A stretch of DNA of 28,384 nt from Fimousia sp045616445 (GTDB lineage: Bacteria > Bacillota > Clostridia > Lachnospirales > Lachnospiraceae): contig JAZLGR010000022.1 in the NCBI GenBank assembly GCA_045616445.1, forward strand, positions 1 through 28,384, in the 5' to 3' direction. A program made the translations under genes and the position numbers. The notes beneath the pieces are model-generated. The model was given only the letters and a program-made list of their open reading frames with translations. It was not told where the DNA came from and ran no database searches. Positions 1 to 8,200 of this stretch are shown in pieces; positions within the stretch are counted from its first letter, which is position 1, and each line of letters starts with the position of its first letter.

Positions 1-429
1 ACTTTTTGAACAAAGTCATCCAAACAGTGACTCCCTAAATTTTGAATCATACACATTTTTCTATTTTTTAGACAAAAGAAATATCAATTTTTGCCGCAAT
101 ATCACTTTCCGGCTAGAAAACCCCAGATGTGATAGCGAAAGGCTCCAAAAAGCGAGCTGGACTTGCTTTTTCTCAGCTTTTCGGCTAAAATTCCGGCCCA
201 CACGGGCGAAAGTGTATCACTTAAAGCAAGCCGGCAAGCTAATTGTGACACGCTCCAAAATTTCGATAGCACTTATTGGCTGCGAACGGCTCGGATGTGA
301 TATGCATCACAAAATCATGATCACCATTCAAGAAAAAATCATCAAAATGTGATATGCACCGCCGGATTTCCGGCAATTTCTAATAGTATTGACCTTATTT
401 CCGGCCCAAATCCAATAATTCCCCACAAC
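1..429. other. Gene-free stretch with short repeated words
   Basis: No convincing gene is seen. The 12-mer ATGTGATATGCA occurs twice (295-306 and 347-358). GTGATA or its complement occurs at 100-105, 129-134, 215-220, 297-302 and 349-354, and TTCCGGC occurs four times. A plus-strand frame happens to stay open from base 2 to about 350, but it has no start in the window, contains a terminator-like hairpin, and its translation resembles no family I know. A minus-strand ATG at 48-50 could open a gene running off the left edge (16 codons visible) but has no ribosome binding site. Confidence 0.5.
147..171. terminator. Terminator-like hairpin
   Basis: A 10-bp stem (147-156 with 162-171, one G-U pair) encloses the loop CTGGA. 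The arms begin with five A and end with five T, so it could end transcription in either direction. Nothing in the window is clearly upstream of it. Confidence 0.4.
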
Positions 430-459
430 AAAAAAGGCCCACGCACATTAGCGTGAGCC
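430..459 (-). terminator. Intrinsic terminator after the DUF951 gene
   Basis: A stem formed by 436-444 and 451-459 with a 6-nt loop is followed on the minus strand by a run of six U. One base pair is a G-U wobble only when read from the minus strand and a mismatch on the plus strand, which fixes the direction. It lies 14 nt past the DUF951 stop. Confidence 0.8.
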
Positions 460-472
460 ATTCTACTCAATT

Positions 473-652
473 TTACTTTTCTATATACCCGCGGAAGTTT
501 TTTTCCACATTCTTTCTTGTTACCATCACCTGTCGTCCACAGCCTGCACACTCCAAGCGGAAATCAATGCCTGTTCGCAGGATTTTCCATTCATTGCAGC
601 CACATGGATGAGGCTTTTTCATCTTGATTACTTCGCCGACCTTTAAATCCAT
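473..652 (-). CDS. DUF951 domain protein
   Basis: This 59-residue protein matches the small DUF951 family common in Firmicutes. The pattern is the family's: an N-terminal DLKVGEVIKMKKPHPCG, then NEW, then FRLECAGCGRQVM, and a C-terminal NVEKNFRG. Cysteines in PCGC and CAGC could bind zinc or make a small beta-barrel; the family's function is unknown to me. The ATG at 650-652 follows AGGAGG with 7 nt spacing; a GTG directly before it is an alternative start. The gene lies downstream of the phospholipid operon on the same strand with no terminator seen between, so it may be read through from it. Confidence 0.85.
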   Translation of the reverse strand: MDLKVGEVIKMKKPHPCGCNEWKILRTGIDFRLECAGCGRQVMVTRKNVEKNFRGYIEK

Positions 653-733
653 CACATTCCCTCCTGATTCTTCCCACTCATCTTACCATATTCCAAAACA
701 AGAGTACAGAAGAGAACCCGCTTACTCTGTTAT

Positions 734-798
734 TTTCCAGCCATCACATAACTTCTTTTCGCCTGCACTTTCCAGCCATCACATAACTTCCTTCCGCC
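734..798. repeat. Tandem 35-bp-period repeat at the 3' end of the PAP2 gene
   Basis: Two 30-bp copies (734-763 and 769-798) differ at two positions and are offset by 35 bp. The first copy carries the stop codon of the PAP2-type gene and the second encodes its penultimate residues. Because 35 is not a multiple of three, the two copies are read in different frames, so the duplication changed the C-terminal tail. Confidence 0.85.
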
Positions 799-1379
799 AG
801 AACCACCCCGGCGATCACATCTGCCACAACATGCTGCTTGACTGTCACTGTTGCCACGCAGACGAGCACTGCCGAAATCAAGGCAATCACACGATAAGGC
901 TTCCAGACGCCCTTCTGGCTGCGGGCTGCCGTATAACAGAGCCAGCTCACAAAGCAGTGAATGGATGGAAACAGGTTATCCGCACTGTCGATTTGGTAAG
1001 TCATATGCATCAGCCAGGCAGTAAGGCCAGTTCCGGACAATGTCGCTCTGGTCATAGTTGTCGGTAAAAACACAAAAAAGAAAAAACAGATGACTTCCCC
1101 AAGGACAAACGCCTTCAAAAGCTGGTATCTGCGCTCCTTGTCGCAGATGGTAAGGTACACAAAACTGACAATCCAGAAGAGATAACAGCCCCAGTATACC
1201 CAGATCATCTGAGGAATTACTGGAATCCGGCCATCGATTGCCAGCACAAGTGACTCATGGTGCCTTCTCTCAGACAGCATGCGCCCGCCATAATAGACGA
1301 GACAGTTAACTAGCGGCATGCACATCAAAAATAGCAGATCCCGCTTCGATATCTCAAATATCTGTTGCATCTTCTTCAT
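744..1379 (-). CDS. PAP2-family membrane phosphatase
   Basis: This is a probable integral membrane lipid phosphatase of the PAP2 superfamily, 211 residues from the chosen start. Several hydrophobic segments are evident. The C2-like motif FPSIHCFVS and the C3-like motif KQHVVADVIAG carry the two expected histidines and the aspartate. A clear upstream C1 motif (KxxxxxxRP) is not obvious. It ends the VTT-pssA-psd operon, so a role in phosphatidate, PGP or undecaprenyl-pyrophosphate turnover is inferred. The ATG at 1379 was chosen because the longer frame (to 1442) would overlap psd by about 90 nt; this start still overlaps the psd stop by 26 nt. An ATG at 1370 is possible. The C-terminus is altered by a 35-bp duplication. 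Confidence 0.75.
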   Translation of the reverse strand: MKKMQQIFEISKRDLLFLMCMPLVNCLVYYGGRMLSERRHHESLVLAIDGRIPVIPQMIWVYWGCYLFWIVSFVYLTICDKERRYQLLKAFVLGEVICFFFFVFLPTTMTRATLSGTGLTAWLMHMTYQIDSADNLFPSIHCFVSWLCYTAARSQKGVWKPYRVIALISAVLVCVATVTVKQHVVADVIAGVVLAEGSYVMAGKCRRKEVM

Positions 1380-2190
1380 AGACAAGCTTTCCGATCCCTT
1401 CTCCAAGTAATACGCGCACTTCTCTGCCCTGATTGATTCCATCCTGGATTTTCCTGCGAAATTCCAGCTTCTTTCTCACATCCTGATCAAAGAGCAGCAC
1501 AATGGTCGAGCCTGCCAGCTCGAAGTTTCCCATCTCCTCGCCGCGGTGTATGAAGCCCTTTTCTTTGGCAAATGTTACGCCCCCCACGCTCATGGCTCCA
1601 ATCTCAATCTGGCCTACCATGCCGAAATTTACGGTATCAAGTATGCTCCACCATCTGCGGTTTAATCGAAAAACCGGATAGGTTTCACAGGCAATGGGCT
1701 GCACACTGTGGAGCTGCCCCTCGATATAATGGGTTTCTAATAGATTTCCATCATCCACAAAACAGAAATGGTGATAGTCCGATGCCTCCAAACGAAAGAC
1801 CAGACATAGCCCGCCGGCAAATGCATCCGCCTTGTTCTCATCTGGAATCAGATCGGTCAGGCGGTAATGAGAGCCCTTCATTGGGATATGCATCCCTTCA
1901 TCAATGGGATATATGGTCAGTCTGCTGTCGCAGGGACTGATGAGCACATCCGGATTGATGACATAATTGACTTTGTCCTGGCTTCTTGCAAAAAACTGGG
2001 CAAAGGTTTTGTATTTCTGGCCCCCGTAGGGTTTCATATCGATCTGATTCTTTTTAATATAGTAGGGAATCATCACAGCGGAGGCTCTCGTGTGAAGCAG
2101 CGCTGCCATCAGGCGATATACTTTCGCCTTTTCCATGGCCTTTAGCACCCCACGGCCCACCATGGTTTTATATAACAAATCCACGCCCAT
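1354..2190 (-). CDS. psd: Phosphatidylserine decarboxylase
   Basis: The enzyme converts phosphatidylserine to phosphatidylethanolamine at the membrane using a pyruvoyl group made by self-cleavage. The 278-residue protein has the features of the family: SPCDSRL (catalytic Asp region), DYHHF (His) and, near the C-terminus, FELAGSTIVLLF. The Gly-Ser bond of the AGST motif is the expected cleavage site; many homologues have LGST or GGST there. The start at 2188-2190 follows AGGAGG, which overlaps the end of pssA, so the two are translationally linked (2 nt apart). The open frame continues upstream through pssA without a plausible start. It acts directly after PssA in the same operon. Confidence 0.93.
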   Translation of the reverse strand: MGVDLLYKTMVGRGVLKAMEKAKVYRLMAALLHTRASAVMIPYYIKKNQIDMKPYGGQKYKTFAQFFARSQDKVNYVINPDVLISPCDSRLTIYPIDEGMHIPMKGSHYRLTDLIPDENKADAFAGGLCLVFRLEASDYHHFCFVDDGNLLETHYIEGQLHSVQPIACETYPVFRLNRRWWSILDTVNFGMVGQIEIGAMSVGGVTFAKEKGFIHRGEEMGNFELAGSTIVLLFDQDVRKKLEFRRKIQDGINQGREVRVLLGEGIGKLVYEEDATDI

Positions 2191-2192
2191 AA

Positions 2193-2843
2193 TCAACCTC
2201 CTATACAGGCATATACCACAAGGATCACTTCGAAAAGTCCGCACAGTAACATACACATTTTCCCGATGATCTTTGGTTTTCTCATCTGAAATGGCAACAG
2301 GAATGCAATTGCCATGGTAAATAATGCTGCAATCAGGGCCGCATTGGCCTTCAGGGAGAAGAATCCCGTTCCAGTGTAAATCAGTGGCACAAAAATGGCC
2401 GATAAGGTCACCGGCATGCCATAATAGATTTCTCTGCATTCATTGCTGTGAAGCTGTCTTTCCTGCTCATCCACATTAAAATAAGCCAGACGAATGAGTG
2501 CACAGAGAACATACATGGCACAGACGCCAAGGGCGAAGCTGCTTGCCTGGTTCATGCTGTAGACAATGACTGCCGGCAGGACCCCAAAACAGATCAAATC
2601 ACTTAATGAATCAATCTGAATCCCAAAGCTTTTTTCCTGTCTGGTCCGCTCCATGGTGGATGCAATCGTGCCATCGAACATATCGCAGAGTCCTGCAATC
2701 ATCAGGCAGACAATGGCGCGAAGGGTGTCACACCCAAAGGCATAGGTGATGCCCACAAAACCACTCAGCATTCCAATGTAGGTCAGGACGACCGTATAAT
2801 TATAGTATCCCAAAAGCTTCTGTTGTCTGTTCATATCATTCAT
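2193..2843 (-). CDS. pssA: CDP-diacylglycerol--serine O-phosphatidyltransferase
   Basis: This multi-pass membrane enzyme makes phosphatidylserine from CDP-diacylglycerol and serine. The 216-residue protein carries the CDP-alcohol phosphotransferase signature: D-M-F-D-G-T-I-A-S, then 11 residues, then GIQIDSLSD, which provides the metal-binding aspartates. The usual DGxxAR is here DGTIAS, with serine at the arginine position. Adjacent psd, which uses the product, makes the assignment firm. The start follows AAAGGAGTG overlapping the stop of the preceding VTT gene (12 nt gap). Confidence 0.92.
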   Translation of the reverse strand: MNDMNRQQKLLGYYNYTVVLTYIGMLSGFVGITYAFGCDTLRAIVCLMIAGLCDMFDGTIASTMERTRQEKSFGIQIDSLSDLICFGVLPAVIVYSMNQASSFALGVCAMYVLCALIRLAYFNVDEQERQLHSNECREIYYGMPVTLSAIFVPLIYTGTGFFSLKANAALIAALFTMAIAFLLPFQMRKPKIIGKMCMLLCGLFEVILVVYACIGG

Positions 2844-2855
2844 AGGTTCACTCCT

Positions 2856-3446
2856 TTATTTGATCAGTGAAAAGCCAAGGCAATAGGCAAGGATGCACCA
2901 TGGCTTTCCTAAAATAATAATCCACACGAACTTCTTCGCCGTCATCCGGGTCACACCCGTCAGATAGCAAATGTAATCGTCAGGAAACAGAGGTAGCAGC
3001 ATAGCCAGGAACAAAAAGGCGGTGTAAGACTTGCTTTTGGATGCCCATTTGGACCATTTTTCATATTTTTCAGAAGGGAATAAATCCTCCAACAGGGGCA
3101 TCCCATACCGTCTCGCAAGTAAGAAAGCGATGATGGAGCCGCCACCGATACCAATATAGTTGCACCAGAATCCCATATTAGGGCCGAATAACACAGATCC
3201 CACGGCACATCCGAAAAAGCCGGGCAGGACCGGAATCAGTACCTGAAGAATCTGGATACCAATCAGGACCACCGGGCCGAACGGACCGAATTGCTGCACA
3301 TACTGCTGCAATGATTCCACAGAATGAAACCGACCATCGGCATAGGCCTTCAATAGCATTACCAGTAAGACCAGCACAAAAATCAGAAGAAATGCAGATC
3401 CCGCTTCGATATAAAGCTGTCGTTTTGTCTTAAATTCTTTTCTCAT
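2856..3446 (-). CDS. VTT (TVP38/DedA-like) membrane protein
   Basis: This 196-residue protein has a basic N-terminus, a first membrane segment (about residues 12-35), and the conserved core of the VTT/SNARE-associated family. That core includes the glycine-rich stretch FGPFGPVVLIG, the segment VLPGFFGCAVGSVLFG, the GGGSIIAFLLARRYG motif and a C-terminal RMTAKKFVWIIILGKP. Family members are linked to lipid flipping and membrane homeostasis, which fits first place in a PS/PE synthesis operon. ATG 3446 was chosen for its AAAGGAATAG site; an upstream ATG at 3473 lacks one. Confidence 0.85.
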   Translation of the reverse strand: MRKEFKTKRQLYIEAGSAFLLIFVLVLLVMLLKAYADGRFHSVESLQQYVQQFGPFGPVVLIGIQILQVLIPVLPGFFGCAVGSVLFGPNMGFWCNYIGIGGGSIIAFLLARRYGMPLLEDLFPSEKYEKWSKWASKSKSYTAFLFLAMLLPLFPDDYICYLTGVTRMTAKKFVWIIILGKPWCILAYCLGFSLIK

Positions 3447-3504
3447 ATCTATTCCTTTCTGCAGATACTTCATTCATATAGTATGGTATCGCAAAAATGT
3501 TAAG

Positions 3505-3533
3505 ATTATATGTATGAAATTCTTAAGAATTTT
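3505..3533 (-). promoter_or_regulatory. Promoter with overlapping 16-bp palindrome, phospholipid operon
   Basis: A TATAAT box (complement of 3505-3510) lies about 60 nt before the first gene. The perfect palindrome AAATTCTTAAGAATTT (3517-3532) covers the place where the -35 box should be, and no good -35 is seen. This is the arrangement expected for a repressor or activator site. The regulator is unknown. The rest of 3447-3636 is AT-rich and shows no gene. Confidence 0.45.
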
Positions 3534-3636
3534 TAAAATTATTATAACCACAATAATTATAATCATATAACAATTACCATCACCCATTCATACAATAAAA
3601 AACAACAAAAACAACGAATGAAAAACCATCACAATG

Positions 3637-3668
3637 AAAAAAGGCTGCTGCACCTGTGTGCAACAGCC
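3637..3668 (-). terminator. Intrinsic terminator after abfD
   Basis: An 11-bp stem (3643-3653 with 3658-3668, including G-U pairs) with a 4-nt loop is followed on the minus strand by six U. It lies 26 nt past the abfD stop. Confidence 0.88.
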
Positions 3669-3693
3669 TTTCTCTAATTTAAAAGGAGTAGAT

Positions 3694-5166
3694 TTATTTG
3701 ATGCCAGCAAGATCTTTAGCAAGCTGTTTCTTGCCTTCGATGTTGCCCTGGCGTGCAATCATGATACGCTGAGCCTGTGGAGAACCTGCACCATGCATGG
3801 ATTCTGTACGGTATCCAACAGCTGCTGTACCAAGACAGAGGTTTTCTAAGAGACGAAGTACTCTCATTCTGTCCATTGTAGGAACGTCTGCGCGACCTGC
3901 GAAGAACTTGTTACAGATTTCGCCAACAGTTTCTCCATTCTTACCTACAACCACATCAGATGTGAAATCGGATTCTGCAGGCATTGTTACCATAAGACCA
4001 CCAGCGATGTCTTCTGCAAGACGAGTGATTTCATATGGGAAACGAGTTACATTCTGCTTACATACATTTGCAAGAAGAAGGTTAATCTGGTAGTTACCGG
4101 ATTTTGTAGGAGCACCTTCAGAAGAGCAAGCGATACCACAGCAGTATAATGTTTCGTTTAAGTGGGTCATTTCGATTAATTTGTCTTTGATGTGGGAAGC
4201 ACGGCTTGCGCCATTATATTCTGCAGCAAGAGCAGCAGCACCGATCACTACGTCACCAACACCAACTTTACATCCGCCGTAGCTCTGACGATGGTATCCT
4301 GCGAATCTTTCTACCATCATACCGGACATATCATATTCGCCATCCATGAAGATGTATTCATTTGGAATAAATACGTCATCAAGAACTACTAAACATTCCT
4401 GACCACCATATGTGTAGTTACCTACATCCATAGTGCCATCTTCTAATTTACGAGTATCACAGGACTGACGTCCATATACCATGTACATGCCTTCTACGTC
4501 ACTTGGGCAAGCGAAGGAAACAGCGTAATCCTTGTCTTCTTCTTTCATAGCCTGTGTAGGCATGAAGATATGCCAATGGGAGTTGATGGAACCTGTCTGA
4601 TGAACCTTTGCACCACGAACAACGATACCATCTTCTTTACGATCTACTACGTGAAGGAATAAATCTGGATCTGCCTGAGCGCTTGGAGCTAATCCACGGT
4701 CACCCTTAGGGTCTGTCATAGCGCCGTCTACGATTAAATCTTCTGTCTGAATCATCTTTAAGAAGTTTTTGAAGTTTTCATGATATTTTGTACCATGTTT
4801 TTCATCGATTTCATAAGTTGTAGAGTAAACAGCGTTGAATGCATCCATACCTACACATCTCTGGAAACAAGCTGCTGTTTTCTGTCCAAGAAGTCTCTGC
4901 ATCTTAACTTTCTTTACGAGATCGTCTGTGGACTGATGAATATTAGCAAAACGATTGATCTTTTCACCTGTAAGGTGAGAAGTTGCTGTCATAAGATCTT
5001 CATATTCTGGATCTAAAGCCAAATCATAAGTAGCTACTACAGAATTGATGGATGGGCGCACGATTGGATGATCTACCCAGTTTTCAACCTTTTCGCCAAA
5101 CATATATACACGTGTTTTTAATTTTCTTAAACTTTCGATATATTCCTGACCTGTCATTAATGCCAT
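3694..5166 (-). CDS. abfD: 4-hydroxybutyryl-CoA dehydratase / vinylacetyl-CoA isomerase family
   Basis: The 490-residue protein closely resembles clostridial AbfD, a [4Fe-4S] and FAD enzyme that dehydrates 4-hydroxybutyryl-CoA to crotonyl-CoA. All residues known to matter in AbfD appear at matching places. They are the cluster cysteines C100 and C104 (CFQRC), H292 and C299 (YHRQSYGGCK), Q102, T191, E257, Y296, K300, and E455 in RTESMHGAGSPQ. The sequence NSHWHIFMPT departs from NSHEHIIMPT as I recall it for C. aminobutyricum. The start follows AAGGAG with 8 nt spacing. It sits 129 nt downstream of nifJ on the same strand. No CoA-transferase, 4-hydroxybutyrate dehydrogenase or butyryl-CoA dehydrogenase gene is nearby, so its pathway (GABA/succinate to butyrate, or another 4-hydroxyacyl-CoA) is inferred. 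Confidence 0.9.
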   Translation of the reverse strand: MALMTGQEYIESLRKLKTRVYMFGEKVENWVDHPIVRPSINSVVATYDLALDPEYEDLMTATSHLTGEKINRFANIHQSTDDLVKKVKMQRLLGQKTAACFQRCVGMDAFNAVYSTTYEIDEKHGTKYHENFKNFLKMIQTEDLIVDGAMTDPKGDRGLAPSAQADPDLFLHVVDRKEDGIVVRGAKVHQTGSINSHWHIFMPTQAMKEEDKDYAVSFACPSDVEGMYMVYGRQSCDTRKLEDGTMDVGNYTYGGQECLVVLDDVFIPNEYIFMDGEYDMSGMMVERFAGYHRQSYGGCKVGVGDVVIGAAALAAEYNGASRASHIKDKLIEMTHLNETLYCCGIACSSEGAPTKSGNYQINLLLANVCKQNVTRFPYEITRLAEDIAGGLMVTMPAESDFTSDVVVGKNGETVGEICNKFFAGRADVPTMDRMRVLRLLENLCLGTAAVGYRTESMHGAGSPQAQRIMIARQGNIEGKKQLAKDLAGIK

Positions 5167-5202
5167 AGTAATTTCTCCTTTTTCTCTTTTTTGGGGGGTT
5201 TT

Positions 5203-5230
5203 ACCCTCCCGCCAGGGGAGACGGGAGGGT
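5203..5230 (-). other. GC-rich hairpin between nifJ and abfD, no U-tract
   Basis: A perfect 9-bp stem (5203-5211 with 5222-5230) encloses a 10-nt loop. On the minus strand it is followed by AAAA and C6, not U, so it is a poor intrinsic terminator. A G6 run on the plus strand (5193-5198) offers an alternative pairing with its C-rich arm. A smaller stem (CTCTC/GAGAG, near 5263-5279) lies just past the nifJ stop. An mRNA-processing or stability element is possible. Confidence 0.5.
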
Positions 5231-5295
5231 GTTATATGATTACAATGGAGTGATATTATGTATCTCTCTATTTAGGAGAGTCTCATATATTCAAA

Positions 5296-8200
5296 TTATT
5301 TGCCTGCAAGTCTTACATAGCTTGCGTATCTTTCCTTAGCATCTCTTTCAGCCTTAGCATATAATTCATCTGCCTTTTCAGGGAATGCAAGACTTAAGGA
5401 AGCATAACGGTTTTCGCCCATAAGGAACTTTCTGAAGTCGCCAGTAGGTTCTTTGGAGTCGAGTGTAAATGGATTCTTTCCTTCTTTCTTAAGATCAGGA
5501 TTGAATCTGTATAAGTGCCAGTATCCGCATTCAACTGCTTCTTTTTCTTCCTGGATGCTAAGACCCATGGATTTCTTCACACCATGTTCGATACATGGGC
5601 AGTAGCAGATTACTAAGGATGGTCCATCATAGCTTTCCGCTTCACGGATTGCCTTTAATGTCTGAAGTGGGTTGGATCCTAATGCTACCTGAGCAACATA
5701 TACATATCCATAACTCATAGCCATCATACCAAGGTCTTTTTTCTTTGTTTCTTTACCAGCTGCCTGGAACTTAGCGATTGCTGCCGCTGCTGTAGACTTG
5801 GATGCCTGTCCACCTGTGTTGGAATAAACTTCTGTATCTAATACTAAGATATTGATATCTTTACCGGATGCTAATACGTGGTCTAAACCGCCGTAACCGA
5901 TATCGTATGCCCATCCGTCACCGCCGAATGCCCAAACAGATTTCTTAGTTAAGAATTCTTTGTTGTCGCGGATGAAGTTTGCATCTTCTGTATCAATACC
6001 AGCAACTGCTGCGATTAAATCATCAGCTGCTTTTCTGGATGTCTTAGCGTTCTTAGCGTTTTCAAGGTAAGCGCTTGCTGCCTCTGTTGCGATACCCTGT
6101 TCTACTAAATTAGCTGCCTTTGTAAGGAGCTGTTTCTTAACTGCTTCCTGACCTGTTAAGAAACCGAATGCGTATTCAGCATTGTCTTCGAATAAGGACA
6201 TTGCCCAAGCTGGACCACAGCCGCACTTATCTGTACAGTATGGAGAAGATGGAGTGGATCCACCGTAAGCGGAGGAACATCCGGAAGCATTTGCCACATA
6301 CATACGGTTACCGAATAACTGGGAAACGAGTTTGATGTATGGTGTTTCACCACAGCCTGCACATGCTCCGGAGAATTCGAAGTATGGTTTTGCGAACTGG
6401 GATGCTTTGATTGTGCTGTCGGAAACTGCATCTGTCTTGATTGCAACTTCTTCTACAGCGTATGTCCAGTTGTCTGCTTCTTTCATCATGTCTGCAAGTG
6501 GAGTCATGGAAATAGCTTTTTCCTTAGCAGGACATACATTGACACAGGATCCACAACCTGTACAGTCAAGTGGGGATACCTGAAGACGGAATGTATAAGC
6601 TTCTAAACCTTTACCGATTGGTTTTACTGTTTCAAATGTAGCTGGAGCAGCTGCTTTTTCTGCTTCGTCTACAAGGATTGGGCGGATTGCAGCGTGTGGA
6701 CATACAAGTGAACACTGGTTACACTGAATACATTTTGTTGCATCCCATTCTGGAACGTCAACTGCTGCACCACGTTTTTCATATTTGGATGTACCTGCTG
6801 GCCATGTACCATCTTCGATACCATATTTCACCATCTGAGAAACTGTTAATTTGTCACCTGTCTGACGGTTCATAGGTTCTACGATTTCTTTGATGAAGTC
6901 AGGTACTTCTTTTTCTACTACTACATCTTCTGCGGTTGCCCAGCTTTCTGGAATATCGATCTTAACTAATTCTGTTAAGCCGTAGTCGATGGAAGCGTAG
7001 TTCATATCTACAACCTTCTGACCTTTTTTCTTGAAGTAGGATTTGTAGATTGCGGATTTCATCTCTTCAACAGCAACTTCTGTTGGGATTACACCAGAGA
7101 GCTTGAAGAATGCTGCCTGTAAGATTGTATTGGTACGGTTTCCTAAACCGATCTTTCTTGCGATGGAGATAGCGTCAATTACATAGAACTGCGCTTTTTT
7201 CTTAGCTAACATGCGTTTTAAGGATGCTGGTAAGTTGGCTTCTAAGCCTTCCATATCCCATCCACAGTTAAGTAAGAATACGCCGCCTTCTTTTAAGTTG
7301 TCAGCTAAGTCATATTTATTAACATAAGATGGATTGTGGCATCCAACAAAGTCTGCTGCCTGGATGAGGTATGGGGAACGGATTGGGTTCTTACCAAATC
7401 TTAAGTGAGACTGTGTTAAACCACCGGATTTCTTGGAGTCGTATACGAAGTAAGCCTGGCAGTACATGTCAGTTGCATTACCGATGATCTTAACGGAGTT
7501 CTTATTCGCACCAACTGTACCATCGGAACCCATGCCCCAGAATTCTGCACTCTTTTCGCCTTCTGGAGTTGTGTTGATTTCTTCACCGATTGGAAGAGAT
7601 GTAAATGTTACGTCGTCAACGATACCAATTGTGAAGTTGTTCTTAGGTGTTTCCTGTTTTAAGTTTTCATATACAGCTACGAACTGTGCTGGAGTTGTAT
7701 CTTTGGAGCTTAATCCATAACGTCCGCCAACAACCTTGATATCGATGTCGCGTTCTTTTAATGCTGTACATACATCCTGGTATAATGGTTCACCCATTGC
7801 GCCAGGTTCTTTTGTTCTGTCTAATACTGCGATCTTCTTAACAGTAGCTGGGATGCTGTTAATGAAGTAATCTACTGGGAATGGACGATATAAGTGAACG
7901 TTGATCATACCAACTTTTTCGCCCTTAGCCATTAAGTAGTCGATTGTTTCTTTTGCTGTTTCAGCGCCGGAACCCATTAATACGATGATTGTTTCAGCGT
8001 CTTCTGCACCATAGTAGTTACATAAATGATAGTCACGACCTGTTAATTTATTGATTTCATTCATGTATTTTTCTACGGAATCAGGAATTGCATTAAATTT
8101 GGTATTTAATGCTTCACGAGCCTGGAAGAAGATATCTGGGTTAACAGTTGTACCTCTTGTTGCAGGATGTTCTGGGTTTAAGGAATTCGCTCTGAATGCC

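Noticed and set aside
2..349. Plus-strand frame open for about 115 codons from the left edge
   Set aside because: No start codon or binding site in the window, cysteine- and lysine-rich text with no family character, and a terminator-like hairpin inside it. Could be revisited if the left flank is coding.
342..551. Minus-strand 69-codon frame
   Set aside because: It runs through the DUF951 terminator and overlaps the well supported DUF951 gene in another frame.
734..798. CRISPR-like repeat
   Set aside because: Only two copies with a 5-nt gap and inside a coding end; no array or cas gene.
624..1067. Plus-strand 147-codon frame
   Set aside because: Antisense to the PAP2 gene, low-complexity His/Cys/Ser composition and no ribosome binding site.
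2190..2439. Long N-terminal extension of psd
   Set aside because: It overlaps pssA in another frame and the ATG at 2190 has a strong site; the added residues are not part of the family.
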